Shown piece after piece: positions 48,623 through 57,083 of a stretch of DNA of 64,000 bases (its first letter is position 1; the number at the start of each line of letters is the position of its first letter). The position numbers and the translations under genes were made by a program. Origin of the DNA: JBQTII01 sp052387905 (lineage in GTDB: Bacteria > Actinomycetota > Actinomycetes > Sporichthyales > Sporichthyaceae). The stretch spans positions 1 through 64,000 of the forward strand of contig JBQTIR010000041.1 of NCBI GenBank assembly GCA_052387905.1, in the 5' to 3' direction. Under the pieces are notes generated by a model. It searched no databases. It was not told where the DNA came from and worked only from the letters and a program-made list of their open reading frames with translations.

Positions 48623-50752
48623 TCAGTTCAGTAGTTCCGCGATGCGCTCGGCGGCCTTGCGGGCACCGTCGGTCTCGACGGGAAGGTAATCGACGTCGCG
48701 GCAGATCTCTTCGGCGATGGCGAAGGCGAGGGCCTCGGGGGTTGCGGCGTCGTAGTCCATCCGTCGTCCCGCGCGGTAGCGGTCGAGGCGGTGGGTGACG
48801 TGGTAGGTCTGCTCGAAGTGGTGACGCAGCGGGAAGTACAGGAACGGACGCCCCAGGGCGGTCAGTTCCATCGCGGTGGTGAGCCCGCCCTGGACGACGG
48901 CAAGGTCGCACGCGGCCAGGTGGCGCGGCAGGTCGTGGACGTAGGCATGCAGCTCAAGGCCCCCGATGGCGGGTAGTGCTGCCAGCTCGAGGCGGGGTCC
49001 GGCGACGACGACCATGCGTAGCGTGGGGATCAGCGCCTTGGCGGCGGGGAAGGCGGCCATCACCCGCCGGAGTAGGTGTTCCCCGACACCGGAGCCACCG
49101 ACCGTGACCACGACAACCTTGTCGTGGGGTGCGTACCCGAGCTCGGCGCGCACCCGCTCGCGGTCGCCCAGCGCAGCTGCGTCGAAGCCGGTGACGTAGC
49201 CGGCGAAGTCGAAGTGCCGCTCCGTCCATTCGCGGATGGTCGGAAGCCTCGGGCCGAGGGGGTCGGTGACGCAGTCCAGCGGGTTGCCGACGAAGATCGC
49301 GCGGTCGCGCACCTGCGGCTGGTCGCGGATATGTTCCACCATCTCGGCGTTGTAATCTGCCGTCAGATACGCCTCGTGCGCGCCGCCGTCGGGCATCGGC
49401 AGCCAGCCGACGAAGTCGGTAAGCCAGGCGAACGGAGCGTTCTTCCGACTCGGGTTCTTGTGTAGGTGGTAGTCGAGTTCCCAGGCCTCGTCGCCGATCC
49501 ACAGGTCGTAGTGCTCATCGTGGGTGACGTCGTCAAAGACCATGTAGTTGGACATCAGGATCTCGTCCATGCGCCGAATGGCCTGGAACGCGTGCAAGTC
49601 GTGTTCGTGGCACTCGGACTCGATGTGCGCGGATTCGGCGACCAGATGCTTGCTGGCCGGATGCACGCGTTCACCCTCCTCGTGGAGCATCCGGGTGACC
49701 GGGTGCTGAGCGAGCCAGTCGATCTGCAGGTCAGGCACCAGCGTACGGAGTTCCCGGGCAATCGCGAGGTCCCGGCGTGCGTGGCCGAGGCCGACCGGGG
49801 AGCACACCATCAGCGCGCGGGGCCTGGTGTCCGGACGGTGCGCGGTGCGGTCCTTGCGGTAGGCCGGATCGACGAACCCGCGGATTGCCAGGCTCACCTC
49901 GACCGGGTGCCGCGCTTCTGGAACGTGGTCCGCACCCTCGATCGCGAGCAAGCGGCCGCGGGTGACCCGGGCGAGCAGGCGGGCGTTGGAAACATGGGTG
50001 ATCTTGTCCTTGGTACCGGCGATGACGAGGACCGGGACCTGCACGCGCCGGGCCAGCGCCAGCTGCGCACGCCGACTCGGCGGGGCGGCGTTGTCGGCGG
50101 CCCAGCTGCGGATCAAGGTTTCCGGGTCGCACTCCATCGCCCAGGCGACGGCGTCCTCGTAGGTTTTGGTCTGGTGCGCCTCCGAGGTGGCGGTGCGCAT
50201 GAACCATTCGACGAAGTCCCGGTAGTTGCGCCGCCAGTGCACCCCGTTGAACTTGCCCCATGACCGCGCGAGCAGCGGCCGGCGAAGGAACAACCCGCTC
50301 AGCCCACGACCGGCGGCGGCGCGCAGGATGATCGTTGTCGGTGACCAGCTCGCGAGAAAACCAGGAGCGACGAAGATGGCGCCGCGAACCCGGTGGGGGT
50401 GCTCCGCCGCGAGCAGCAGGGTGCGCTGGGCGCCCTTGGACAGCCCGACCACGAACGCGCGCTCGGTGCCGGTTGCATCGAGGATGTCGATAGCGTCCTG
50501 GGCGAACTCGCGTTCGGCGTAGGCCTGCGTCGTGCTGGGCCGGTCACTGCGGCCGTTCCCGCGCGGATCAAACACGATGACGCGGTGATGGCGCGCCAGG
50601 TAGGGGACCTGCATCTTCCAGATCCGGGAATGGACCAGCGTCCACGTCGGGCAGAACAGGATCGTCGGATCGCCGGTGCCGAAAACCTCGTAGTACACCT
50701 TGACGCCGTCGCGCTCGATGTACCCGCTCTCGTCCGGTTCCCGTGCCCGCAC
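48623..50752 (-). CDS. Fusion: alpha/beta hydrolase plus MurG/MGT-type glycosyltransferase
   Basis: The product has 709 aa from GTG 50752 after GGGAGG. Residues 1-300 are an alpha/beta hydrolase: FDPRGNGRSD, nucleophile region VGLSKGAQ, and GADHVPEARHP with the catalytic His. Residues about 315-700 resemble GT-B transferases: VCSPVGLGHARRDLAIARELR at the N-side and VVQGGLTTAMELTALGRPFLYFP as the nucleotide-sugar site. The hydrolase could release, and the transferase glycosylate, the same small molecule. Two separate genes would be the normal state. Confidence 0.87.
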   Translation of the reverse strand: MRAREPDESGYIERDGVKVYYEVFGTGDPTILFCPTWTLVHSRIWKMQVPYLARHHRVIVFDPRGNGRSDRPSTTQAYAEREFAQDAIDILDATGTERAFVVGLSKGAQRTLLLAAEHPHRVRGAIFVAPGFLASWSPTTIILRAAAGRGLSGLFLRRPLLARSWGKFNGVHWRRNYRDFVEWFMRTATSEAHQTKTYEDAVAWAMECDPETLIRSWAADNAAPPSRRAQLALARRVQVPVLVIAGTKDKITHVSNARLLARVTRGRLLAIEGADHVPEARHPVEVSLAIRGFVDPAYRKDRTAHRPDTRPRALMVCSPVGLGHARRDLAIARELRTLVPDLQIDWLAQHPVTRMLHEEGERVHPASKHLVAESAHIESECHEHDLHAFQAIRRMDEILMSNYMVFDDVTHDEHYDLWIGDEAWELDYHLHKNPSRKNAPFAWLTDFVGWLPMPDGGAHEAYLTADYNAEMVEHIRDQPQVRDRAIFVGNPLDCVTDPLGPRLPTIREWTERHFDFAGYVTGFDAAALGDRERVRAELGYAPHDKVVVVTVGGSGVGEHLLRRVMAAFPAAKALIPTLRMVVVAGPRLELAALPAIGGLELHAYVHDLPRHLAACDLAVVQGGLTTAMELTALGRPFLYFPLRHHFEQTYHVTHRLDRYRAGRRMDYDAATPEALAFAIAEEICRDVDYLPVETDGARKAAERIAELLN

Positions 50753-50802
50753 GGTGCACCTCCCTGCTCATGGTCCGCCTCGATCATGTCCGAGTGCGCG
50801 GG

Positions 50803-51336
50803 TCAATCGAAGACGATCTCGCCGTGGTAGTCGACCAGATTGACCCCGGCGGAGGCGCAACCTTCGGGATGCTGCGGCGCCAGCATTGGACGGCTGCTGA
50901 ACGACATGCCCGCGAAGGCGCCCGAGGTGATCTCACCGATACCGAAGGCGACCGGCCCGACGGTGGAGGTGAGGGCGCGACCCTCGCTCTTCGTGCCGTC
51001 GCTCCATCCGATGATGAAGGGGGCATCCGTGATGTACGCGCTCGCGCAGGTGCCGCTACCACGCCCACCCGCGCTCGAGAAGAATCCCCGCAACGTCGAC
51101 CCGTCGGAGCTGATGCACGGCCCGAGCGAGCCGAGTTCGTAGAGCGTGAACTCCTTGTGGGTCATGGTCAACCCGGGATCGAACGACATGGTGCCCTGGC
51201 GAGCACAGGTCAATGTGGCAGCTGGGTCCGCATCTGAGGCGGGTGTACCCCAGGTCGGAGCAGCCAGAAAGGGCAGCGTGAGCAGCGCTGCGGCTGTGAC
51301 GGCGGATGCGCGCCGCCGGTGGGTGAAAGCGGGCAA
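50803..51336 (-). CDS. Secreted protein of unknown function (TTG start)
   Basis: The product has 177 aa. TTG 51336 follows GGAGG with 7-bp spacing and gives a textbook signal peptide: a basic HRRR, hydrophobic AAALLTLPFLAA, then cleavage near TWGTPA. Longer starts would run into the operator. The mature part has four Cys (probably two disulfides) and beta-type sequence (GKSEGR-like Gly/Ser patches, ITSGAFAGMSF). No family is recognised. It is divergent from a TetR gene across a perfect 30-bp palindrome and so is probably repressed by it. Confidence 0.7.
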   Translation of the reverse strand: MPAFTHRRRASAVTAAALLTLPFLAAPTWGTPASDADPAATLTCARQGTMSFDPGLTMTHKEFTLYELGSLGPCISSDGSTLRGFFSSAGGRGSGTCASAYITDAPFIIGWSDGTKSEGRALTSTVGPVAFGIGEITSGAFAGMSFSSRPMLAPQHPEGCASAGVNLVDYHGEIVFD

Positions 51337-51349
51337 GGCTTGCCTCCAA

Positions 51350-51379
51350 AACTTAGTTGGTCGAACGACCAACTAAGTT
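51350..51379. promoter_or_regulatory. Perfect 30-bp palindromic TetR-type operator
   Basis: AACTTAGTTGGTCG (51350-51363), AA, CGACCAACTAAGTT (51366-51379): 14-bp perfect arms. TAGACT (51381-51386) beyond it could be the -10 box for the TetR gene at 51400. The site lies 14 bp upstream of the TTG start of the divergent secreted-protein gene. Confidence 0.85.
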
Positions 51380-51399
51380 GTAGACTAGGCTTCATCGTG

Positions 51400-52083
51400 A
51401 TGTCAAGAGCCCCCCAGGTACCCGAATCCGCGCTCGACCCGGCGGCCCCGCCAGCTCAAGGAGACCGCCGGCTCGAGCGCGGTCGATCTACGCGTGCCCA
51501 GCTGCTCGCGGCGGCGATCGAGGTACTGCGCGAGCAGGGTTACATCGCGGCCTCGATGCGTGCGGTCTCCGATCGTGCCGGGACGCCGCTCTCGCTCGTG
51601 CAGTACCACTTCGGGTCCAAACAGGGCCTGTTGATCGCGGTCATGGATGAAATGAACACGCGTGGCTTGGAACGTCAGCGGGCGATGTGGGACGACGGCC
51701 GCCCCTTCGCCGAGCAGTGGCGGACGGCGTGCGACTACCTGCACGAGGACGTGAGCTCTGGCTACGTCCGGATCCTGTGGGAGCTGTGGGCGGCCGGCCT
51801 GGCGGATCCCGAACTCGCCGAGCGTTGGGTGGCCGCCATGCGCGGTTGGCGCGAACTCATCGTCGACCGGTTGGACCGCTGGCAGGTCGAGGACAAGGTC
51901 GCGCTGCCGATGAGCTCGCGCGCGCTGGCCACCCTGATAGCCAACGCATTCCAGGGCGCGGAGACCGAGATCCTCGCCGGGTTCACCGAGGACGAGGCCC
52001 CGCACCTGGAGGCGCTGGAGGCTTGCGCTGCGATCATCGAGGGTGCGACAAGGCCGGGACGTCCGAAGAAGCGGCGGCAATAG
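51400..52083 (+). CDS. TetR family transcriptional regulator
   Basis: The product has 227 aa. The HTH lies around MRAVSDRAGTPLSLVQYHF (about 54-74). The C-terminal domain is helical with many Trp (WELWAAGL). ATG 51400 is 14-20 bp after a TAGACT -10 box; GTG 51397 is possible. The last residues GRPKKRRQ and the TAG stop are encoded by the left arm of dispersed palindrome copy B, so the repeat has replaced or extended the original C-terminus. Confidence 0.88.
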   Translation: MSRAPQVPESALDPAAPPAQGDRRLERGRSTRAQLLAAAIEVLREQGYIAASMRAVSDRAGTPLSLVQYHFGSKQGLLIAVMDEMNTRGLERQRAMWDDGRPFAEQWRTACDYLHEDVSSGYVRILWELWAAGLADPELAERWVAAMRGWRELIVDRLDRWQVEDKVALPMSSRALATLIANAFQGAETEILAGFTEDEAPHLEALEACAAIIEGATRPGRPKKRRQ

Positions 52084-52107
52084 CGACCAGTTCTTCGGAC
52101 GCTACGG
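52060..52107. repeat. Dispersed palindrome, copy B (overlaps TetR C-terminus)
   Basis: The left arm CGTCCGAAG... (52060-52080) and right arm TAGCGACCAGTTCTTCGGACG (52081-52101) match with several mismatches near the centre; GCTACGG follows. It lies between convergent TetR and AMP-ligase genes and supplies the TetR stop codon. Confidence 0.85.
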
Positions 52108-52109
52108 AA

Positions 52110-53579
52110 TCAGGGCGCGCGGGAGGTACGCAGCGCGCGCTTGTCGAGCTTGCCGACGGGGGTCCGGGGAATGTGGTCGACGAGTTCGAGTCGCCGCGGG
52201 CACTTGAACAGCGACAGGTGTGACCGGCAGTAGGTGATCAGGGAGTCGGGAGCCGGCGGAGCCGCTGGGTCGGCGGGGACGACGAAGGCGACGAGCTGTT
52301 CGCCCAGATCGGGATGGGGCAGCCCGAGGCAGGCGACCTCGGCGACGTCCGGGTGGCGGGCGAGAACCGCCTCGGCCTCCGCGGGGTAGATGTTCACCCC
52401 GCCGCTGACGACCAGGTCCGAGGCGCGGTCGGTGATCCAGACGTAGCCGTCAGCGTCCATGAGACCGATCTCGCCGAGGGTGAACAGCCCGTCAGGTCCG
52501 GTTGCGTCGGCGCCGTCGGTGTAGCGGATGCCGTGTCCGGTGCAGTCGCGGAAGTACAGCCGCCCCTCGACGCCGGGTTCAACCGGCACATCCTCTTCGT
52601 CGAGGATCACGGCCTCGAACGGCGGCACGGCGCGGCCGACGGAGCTCGGGCGGGCGAGCCATTCGGCGGCGCTGATCATGGCGGTGGTGCCGACTTCGCT
52701 GGCGCCGTAGGACTCGAACAGCGCGTCGCCGAGCCAGTCGATCGCGGCCGCCTTCACCGGCGCCGGGCATTTCGCGCCGACCTGGAGCACGAAGTGCAGC
52801 GATGACAGGTCGTAGGCGCCGCGGACCTCGGCCGGCAGCGCGAGCAGGCGTTGCAGATGGGTGGGCACGACGATCGTGGAGCCGACCCGGTCCCGGGCGA
52901 CGGTGGCGAGGAAACGCTCGGGATCAAATTTGCCGAGCACGGTGACCGGGGCCCCGCCGAGGAAGAGCCGGGTGCCGGTCAGCGGTCCGGAGTGATACAG
53001 CGGCCCGACGACCAGGTGACGGCCGTAGGCCACCATCGAGTTCTGGGCCAACCGCGTCAGGTGTTCGTCGATATCGGCGCCGCCGACCCAACTCGTCGGG
53101 GGGAGCTCGACGCCCTTGGGGCGCCCCGTCGTGCCGGAGGTGTAGACCATCGTGGGGCGCGGAACAACGGCGGTGCTCGGCTCGCCCAGGTCAGGCAACT
53201 CCTCGGCCGAGGACCACACCGCGGCGACACCGCCCAGTTCCGCAGCCCGGCTCGCCCGCGTCGCTGACGCTGCATCAGTCAGGACCAGGTGTGCCCCGCT
53301 GTGGCCCACCTGGTAGGCCGCCTCCGCGGGCTCCAGGTGCGAGTTCACAGCGACGGCCGACGCGCCCGCCAGCGTGGCGGCGGCGTAGCACAGCAGAGTG
53401 TGCGCGCTGTTCTCCGCGATGATCGCTACGCGGCGTTGCGGGCCCAGGTCGAGGCTCTGCAGGTACGCGACCAGCGGGCGCAGCCAGGCGTCTGCCTGGG
53501 CCCAGGTGAAATCGCCGTCCGGGCCCCGGACGGCGAGTTCGGCGGGACGCTCTGCCGCGAGGCGGGCGGCGAAGGTCAA
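52110..53579 (-). CDS. Acyl-CoA synthetase / adenylate-forming enzyme
   Basis: The product has 489 aa from TTG 53579, after GGAGGTGG and overlapping the upstream stop. The P-loop TMVYTSGTTGRPKG, FESYGASEVG, LGEIGLMDADGYVWITDR and the C-terminal catalytic Lys in TPVGKLDK are present. It activates a carboxylic acid with ATP and CoA. It is last in a four-gene coupled operon with LLM, a KstD-like flavoprotein and a phosphatase. A one-mismatch copy of the CTGACGnAGCGTCAG palindrome (53264-53278) lies in its coding part (residues TDAAS). Confidence 0.92.
   Translation of the reverse strand: MTFAARLAAERPAELAVRGPDGDFTWAQADAWLRPLVAYLQSLDLGPQRRVAIIAENSAHTLLCYAAATLAGASAVAVNSHLEPAEAAYQVGHSGAHLVLTDAASATRASRAAELGGVAAVWSSAEELPDLGEPSTAVVPRPTMVYTSGTTGRPKGVELPPTSWVGGADIDEHLTRLAQNSMVAYGRHLVVGPLYHSGPLTGTRLFLGGAPVTVLGKFDPERFLATVARDRVGSTIVVPTHLQRLLALPAEVRGAYDLSSLHFVLQVGAKCPAPVKAAAIDWLGDALFESYGASEVGTTAMISAAEWLARPSSVGRAVPPFEAVILDEEDVPVEPGVEGRLYFRDCTGHGIRYTDGADATGPDGLFTLGEIGLMDADGYVWITDRASDLVVSGGVNIYPAEAEAVLARHPDVAEVACLGLPHPDLGEQLVAFVVPADPAAPPAPDSLITYCRSHLSLFKCPRRLELVDHIPRTPVGKLDKRALRTSRAP
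53264..53278. repeat. CTGACGCTGCATCAG, one-mismatch palindrome inside the ligase gene
   Basis: The sequence is nearly symmetric (CTGACG / CATCAG). On the coding strand it reads TDAAS, the same frame as the other family members. Confidence 0.4.
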
Positions 53580-54409
53580 CGCCCCACCTCCAGGGCGTCA
53601 GCGAGCTGTCCCCAGGCGTGGACCGGGAACGGCTCCGGAGCCAGCACATGGATGGCCACCCCGTCCGCACCTGCGGCGAGATGCGCCTGCACCCGGGCCA
53701 GCGCTGCGTCCAGCCCCCCGTGCGCGACCAGGGCATCGATCAGGCGGTCACTGCCCGGCGCGGCGAGATCGGATTCGGTGAAGCCCATCCGTCGCAGATT
53801 GCCGAGGTAATTCTCCAGCCCGAGATAGACCGCGAGGTGCTTGCGGGCTGCGGCCCGGGCAAGGTCGGCATCGGATTCCAGCAGCACCTTCACCTCGGGG
53901 ATGAGCTGGGCGCCGGCTCCGAGCTGATCCCGGTGGATCGCGGTCTGCTCCGGGGTGACGAGGTAGGTCAACGCGCCGGCGGTGCGGGCCGCGGCCAGCG
54001 CCAGCATCTTCGGACCGTTGGCCCCGACGTAGCGCGCCTGCGGCCCAACCCCCGCGGCGTCGAGGATGTCGACGTAGGCGCTCAACGACGCGAGCGGCTT
54101 CGCGTACTGCGGCACGAACTGTGCGTGCGCGACACCGAGACCCAGTCGCATTCGGTCCCGGCCGGGCTGGGCGGCCCACCAGGTGGCCAGCTCCGGCGCG
54201 CTCACCGACCAGATGCTGATCACCGCGGTGCCGATCGCGAGGCGCTCGGTCGCGGCCAGGGCCCGCTCCAGGACGGTCAGCTCATCCTGGGTGTTGGCGA
54301 CCCACATCGCGTCGAAACCCAGCGCCTCGACCTGCGCCAGGGCCGCGTCCGCACCTTCACCCCGCAACCGGGGTGCGCTGGTGTAGAGGCCGATCTGATG
54401 CAACGTCAT
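53576..54409 (-). CDS. LLM-class flavin/F420-dependent oxidoreductase
   Basis: The product has 277 aa. ATG 54409. Luciferase-like barrel: HQIGLYTSAPRL, ALGFDAMWVANTQDELTVLE, IGTAVISIWSVSAPELA and LGLGVAHAQFVPQYAKPL. It probably uses F420 or FMN. It is coupled on both sides by 4-bp overlaps to the KstD-like flavoprotein and the ligase, suggesting one pathway. Confidence 0.9.
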   Translation of the reverse strand: MTLHQIGLYTSAPRLRGEGADAALAQVEALGFDAMWVANTQDELTVLERALAATERLAIGTAVISIWSVSAPELATWWAAQPGRDRMRLGLGVAHAQFVPQYAKPLASLSAYVDILDAAGVGPQARYVGANGPKMLALAAARTAGALTYLVTPEQTAIHRDQLGAGAQLIPEVKVLLESDADLARAAARKHLAVYLGLENYLGNLRRMGFTESDLAAPGSDRLIDALVAHGGLDAALARVQAHLAAGADGVAIHVLAPEPFPVHAWGQLADALEVGR

Positions 54410-55857
54410 GCCGATTCCTCTCCGGCGTGGTGCGCGGCCGACTGCCCGGCGATCCGGCCGAACCCGGTCGCCAGCCCGAGCGCGTTCCCGCTGCCCATGT
54501 AGAGCGGTCCGAACAACCCGCCCGTGCATTCTCCGGCCGCGTACAGACCGGCCACCGGCGCGCCGCCGGCCCCGATCACCCGGGCTTCGTCGTCGATGCG
54601 CAGGCCGGCGCCGGTGACGTTGACCGCGATCGGCCACACCGGCACGGCGACGAAGGGCGGGGTGCGCAGCGGGAGCAGGAACTTCGCGGCCTTGCCGAAG
54701 TCGGTGTCCTCGTCGGTCTCGGCGAAGCCGTTGTAGCGCGCGATCTCGCCGGTGACCGCGACCGGGTCGAGCCCGACAGCGTGTGCCAGGGCGCCGAGAT
54801 CGTCAGCGGCGGACGCCTTGCCCGCCCCGAGCAGCAGCTCGATCATGTCCGCCGTGTAGTGCCGCGGCCGGAACGGCGCATGGTTCGGCCAGACCTGCTT
54901 GTAGGCGCCGCGATAGCGCTCGGCCAACTCCGCCGGTGGGCGCAGCGCCGCGTCGTCGAGCAGCAGCACGGCGCGGTTGCCATGCGCGCGGACCGCGTTG
55001 TCGAGGATCCCGTACGGCGCGGTTTCGTCGGCGAAACGATGCCCGTCCGGGTCCAGCAGCACCGTCCAGCCCGGGAGTAATGCCTCGTTGACGAAGGTCC
55101 CACCCGGGCCGAGCGTGCGCAGCCCGCGGTCGTGTCCGGTGATCTGCGCGCCGACGCTCGCCGCGAGGTCGAGCGCGTCGCCGCGGGCACCGTCGTGCCC
55201 GATGTACCAGGTGCGCTCGGGGTCCCAGGCCGACGGGAACAGCGCGGCGAGTTTGTCCGGTGAGGCCCCGAACCCACCGGTCGCGAGCACGACCGCCCCC
55301 GCAGTGATCTCGTCGCTCCCGACGGCCACCCCGACAACGCGATTGGCCGCGACAAGCAAGCGGTCCACCCGTTGCCCGAGAGCGATATCGATGTCCGCCG
55401 CGGTCGCCGCACGGTGCAGGGCATCGATGAGCCCCTGCCCGCCGCCGTCGACAGCGTGCGAGCGCGGTACCCGCTCCTCGCCGCCGAAGATCAGTCGCTC
55501 GAAGAACGGGACGCCGTGGGCCGCGAGCCAGTCGATGGTCTCGCCGCTGTGGCGAGCGAAGCGGCGCACCGGCCCAGCAGCGATGTCCCAGCGCATCAGC
55601 GAGCGGTAGTCGACGAAGAGGTCGTCGGGGCCCTCGGTGATCCCGGCCGCGGCCTGGATCGCGCTACGGCTGCCCATCACGATCCCGCCCGACAGGCGCG
55701 AGGATCCGCCGACCGCAGCCGAGCCCTCCGCGATCAGCACCCGCCTCGCCCCATGCTCGACGGCGCTCAGCGCAGCGCACAACCCCGCGGCGCCGGAGCC
55801 CACGATCAGGACGTCGACGTCACTGGCCGTGGAGATCCGCTCGCTGCGCTCGTTCAT
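54406..55857 (-). CDS. FAD-dependent dehydrogenase, fumarate-reductase / 3-ketosteroid-dehydrogenase-like
   Basis: The product has 483 aa. ATG 55857 (ATGA overlap with the phosphatase). FAD site DVLIVGSGAAGLCAALSA; GGSSRLSGGIVMGS, VVLATGGFGASPDKL and the C-terminal AGECTGGLFG...YMGSGNALGLATGFG are typical of the FAD_binding_2 family with KstD and fumarate reductases. It probably introduces a ring double bond or reduces a conjugated one. The substrate is unknown; the company of an AMP ligase and LLM favours a cyclic lipid acid. Confidence 0.9.
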   Translation of the reverse strand: MNERSERISTASDVDVLIVGSGAAGLCAALSAVEHGARRVLIAEGSAAVGGSSRLSGGIVMGSRSAIQAAAGITEGPDDLFVDYRSLMRWDIAAGPVRRFARHSGETIDWLAAHGVPFFERLIFGGEERVPRSHAVDGGGQGLIDALHRAATAADIDIALGQRVDRLLVAANRVVGVAVGSDEITAGAVVLATGGFGASPDKLAALFPSAWDPERTWYIGHDGARGDALDLAASVGAQITGHDRGLRTLGPGGTFVNEALLPGWTVLLDPDGHRFADETAPYGILDNAVRAHGNRAVLLLDDAALRPPAELAERYRGAYKQVWPNHAPFRPRHYTADMIELLLGAGKASAADDLGALAHAVGLDPVAVTGEIARYNGFAETDEDTDFGKAAKFLLPLRTPPFVAVPVWPIAVNVTGAGLRIDDEARVIGAGGAPVAGLYAAGECTGGLFGPLYMGSGNALGLATGFGRIAGQSAAHHAGEESA

Positions 55858-56594
55858 GATGACTCCGCGGTCAGCAGGTTCTCCCTGATGCGTTCGGCCT
55901 CGCCTGCCGCACCCAGGTGGGCGAGGTAGCCCGGAATCGAACCCCATCGCTGGTCCAGGGCGTCGAGGAAGGCGGCGAGGCACGCGCGCGGGGTTCGAAT
56001 GAAGGACTGCCGATGGCTTTCGGTCGTCGGGGCGTCATGCGGTTCGTGTTCGTCGAGGTAGGCGAGCAGGCGCTCCATGCCGGCGCCGCTGGCCTCGAAG
56101 TCGTCGAGCACGAGGTCGCGGGGCACCCCGAGGGTCTCCTGAAGCAACGCGACCACGACCCCGGTCCGGTCGCGGCCCGCGGCACAGTGGATCAGCGTGG
56201 GTTCGTGGGAGGCCTCGGCCAGTGCGCGCCAGAGCGCTCGCCCGACGTCGGCGTCGTCGAGGAAACTCAGGTAGGTCTGCGCGGCGAAGTCCGGCTCGCA
56301 GTAGCGGTGCTCGTTCCCCGGCGCCGGGAGCTGCGCCAGGACCGGGCAACGGACATGGCGGACCTTCAGGGTTTCCCAGGTCGCGGCCCCGCGCAGGTCG
56401 ATCTCGCCCGGCGTCCGAAGGTCGACCACGGTGCGCAGGCCGAGCCCGCGCAAGCCCTCGACGTCGGCGTCGGTGGCGCGGACGGGGGCGTCGGCGCGGT
56501 ACAGGCGAGCTGTGCGCACGCGTCGACCGTCGGCAGCCGGTAACCCACCGACGTCGCGGATGTTGAACACCCGCTCGAACCGCAGCTCGCGCAC
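55854..56594 (-). CDS. Tyrosine/dual-specificity phosphatase (PtpB-like)
   Basis: The product has 246 aa from GTG 56594, after GAGGAG. FNIRDVGGLP at the N-terminus and the P-loop HCAAGRDRTG (His136, Cys137, Arg143) match the CX5R class including mycobacterial PtpB. It removes phosphate from protein or lipid. Leading a catabolic operon is unusual; a role in clearing a phosphorylated metabolite is possible. Confidence 0.9.
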   Translation of the reverse strand: MRELRFERVFNIRDVGGLPAADGRRVRTARLYRADAPVRATDADVEGLRGLGLRTVVDLRTPGEIDLRGAATWETLKVRHVRCPVLAQLPAPGNEHRYCEPDFAAQTYLSFLDDADVGRALWRALAEASHEPTLIHCAAGRDRTGVVVALLQETLGVPRDLVLDDFEASGAGMERLLAYLDEHEPHDAPTTESHRQSFIRTPRACLAAFLDALDQRWGSIPGYLAHLGAAGEAERIRENLLTAESS

Positions 56595-56687
56595 GCGCGC
56601 TCCTCGGTCGCTTGCCCTGGACCGGAAAATACTCTAGAAACCTATCATTCAGCACGCGACTAAAGCTCGGCCCGGATGGAGTGCCCG

Positions 56688-57083
56688 ATGGCGCAGCAGA
56701 TCCCGGCCGTGGACTATCTGGTCCTCGGTGCGAGTCCACACCTTCAGGCTTGGGTGTGCCAGTCCTGCTCGGCGTCCTACTTCGACCGGCGCAACGCCTG
56801 TGCCCGGTGCTTCGGTGTCGAGTTCGTGCGTGCCCCGCTGCCGACCGAGGGCGTCATCCGGGCCTTCACTCGCGTCGAGCGCGGAGCCAAGCAGCCCTTC
56901 ACCTCGGTCGTCGTCGATCTGGGTGGGGGAGCCACGGTCAAGGCCAACCTGCGCGGCGTGGACGATCCGGGGCAGATCACCGCGGAGTTGAAGGTGCGCA
57001 TGGTCACCTTCGTGGCCGGCGTCGATGACGACGGCGTCGAGGCTGTGGCGTTCGCCTTCGAACCTGCCGGGGGTGGGGCATGA
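56688..57083 (+). CDS. DUF35 OB-fold protein with zinc ribbon
   Basis: The product has 131 aa. ATG 56688 follows GGAG. The rubredoxin-like zinc ribbon has Cys24, Cys27, Cys38 and Cys41 (VCQSC, CARC), followed by an OB fold that binds acyl-CoA. In steroid side-chain degradation, DUF35 domains pair with Ltp2-type thiolase-like aldolases; the next gene is exactly such a protein, overlapped by 4 bp. The divergent gap (56595-56687) is AT-rich around ACTCTAGAAACCTATC and should hold both promoters. Confidence 0.9.
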   Translation: MAQQIPAVDYLVLGASPHLQAWVCQSCSASYFDRRNACARCFGVEFVRAPLPTEGVIRAFTRVERGAKQPFTSVVVDLGGGATVKANLRGVDDPGQITAELKVRMVTFVAGVDDDGVEAVAFAFEPAGGGA

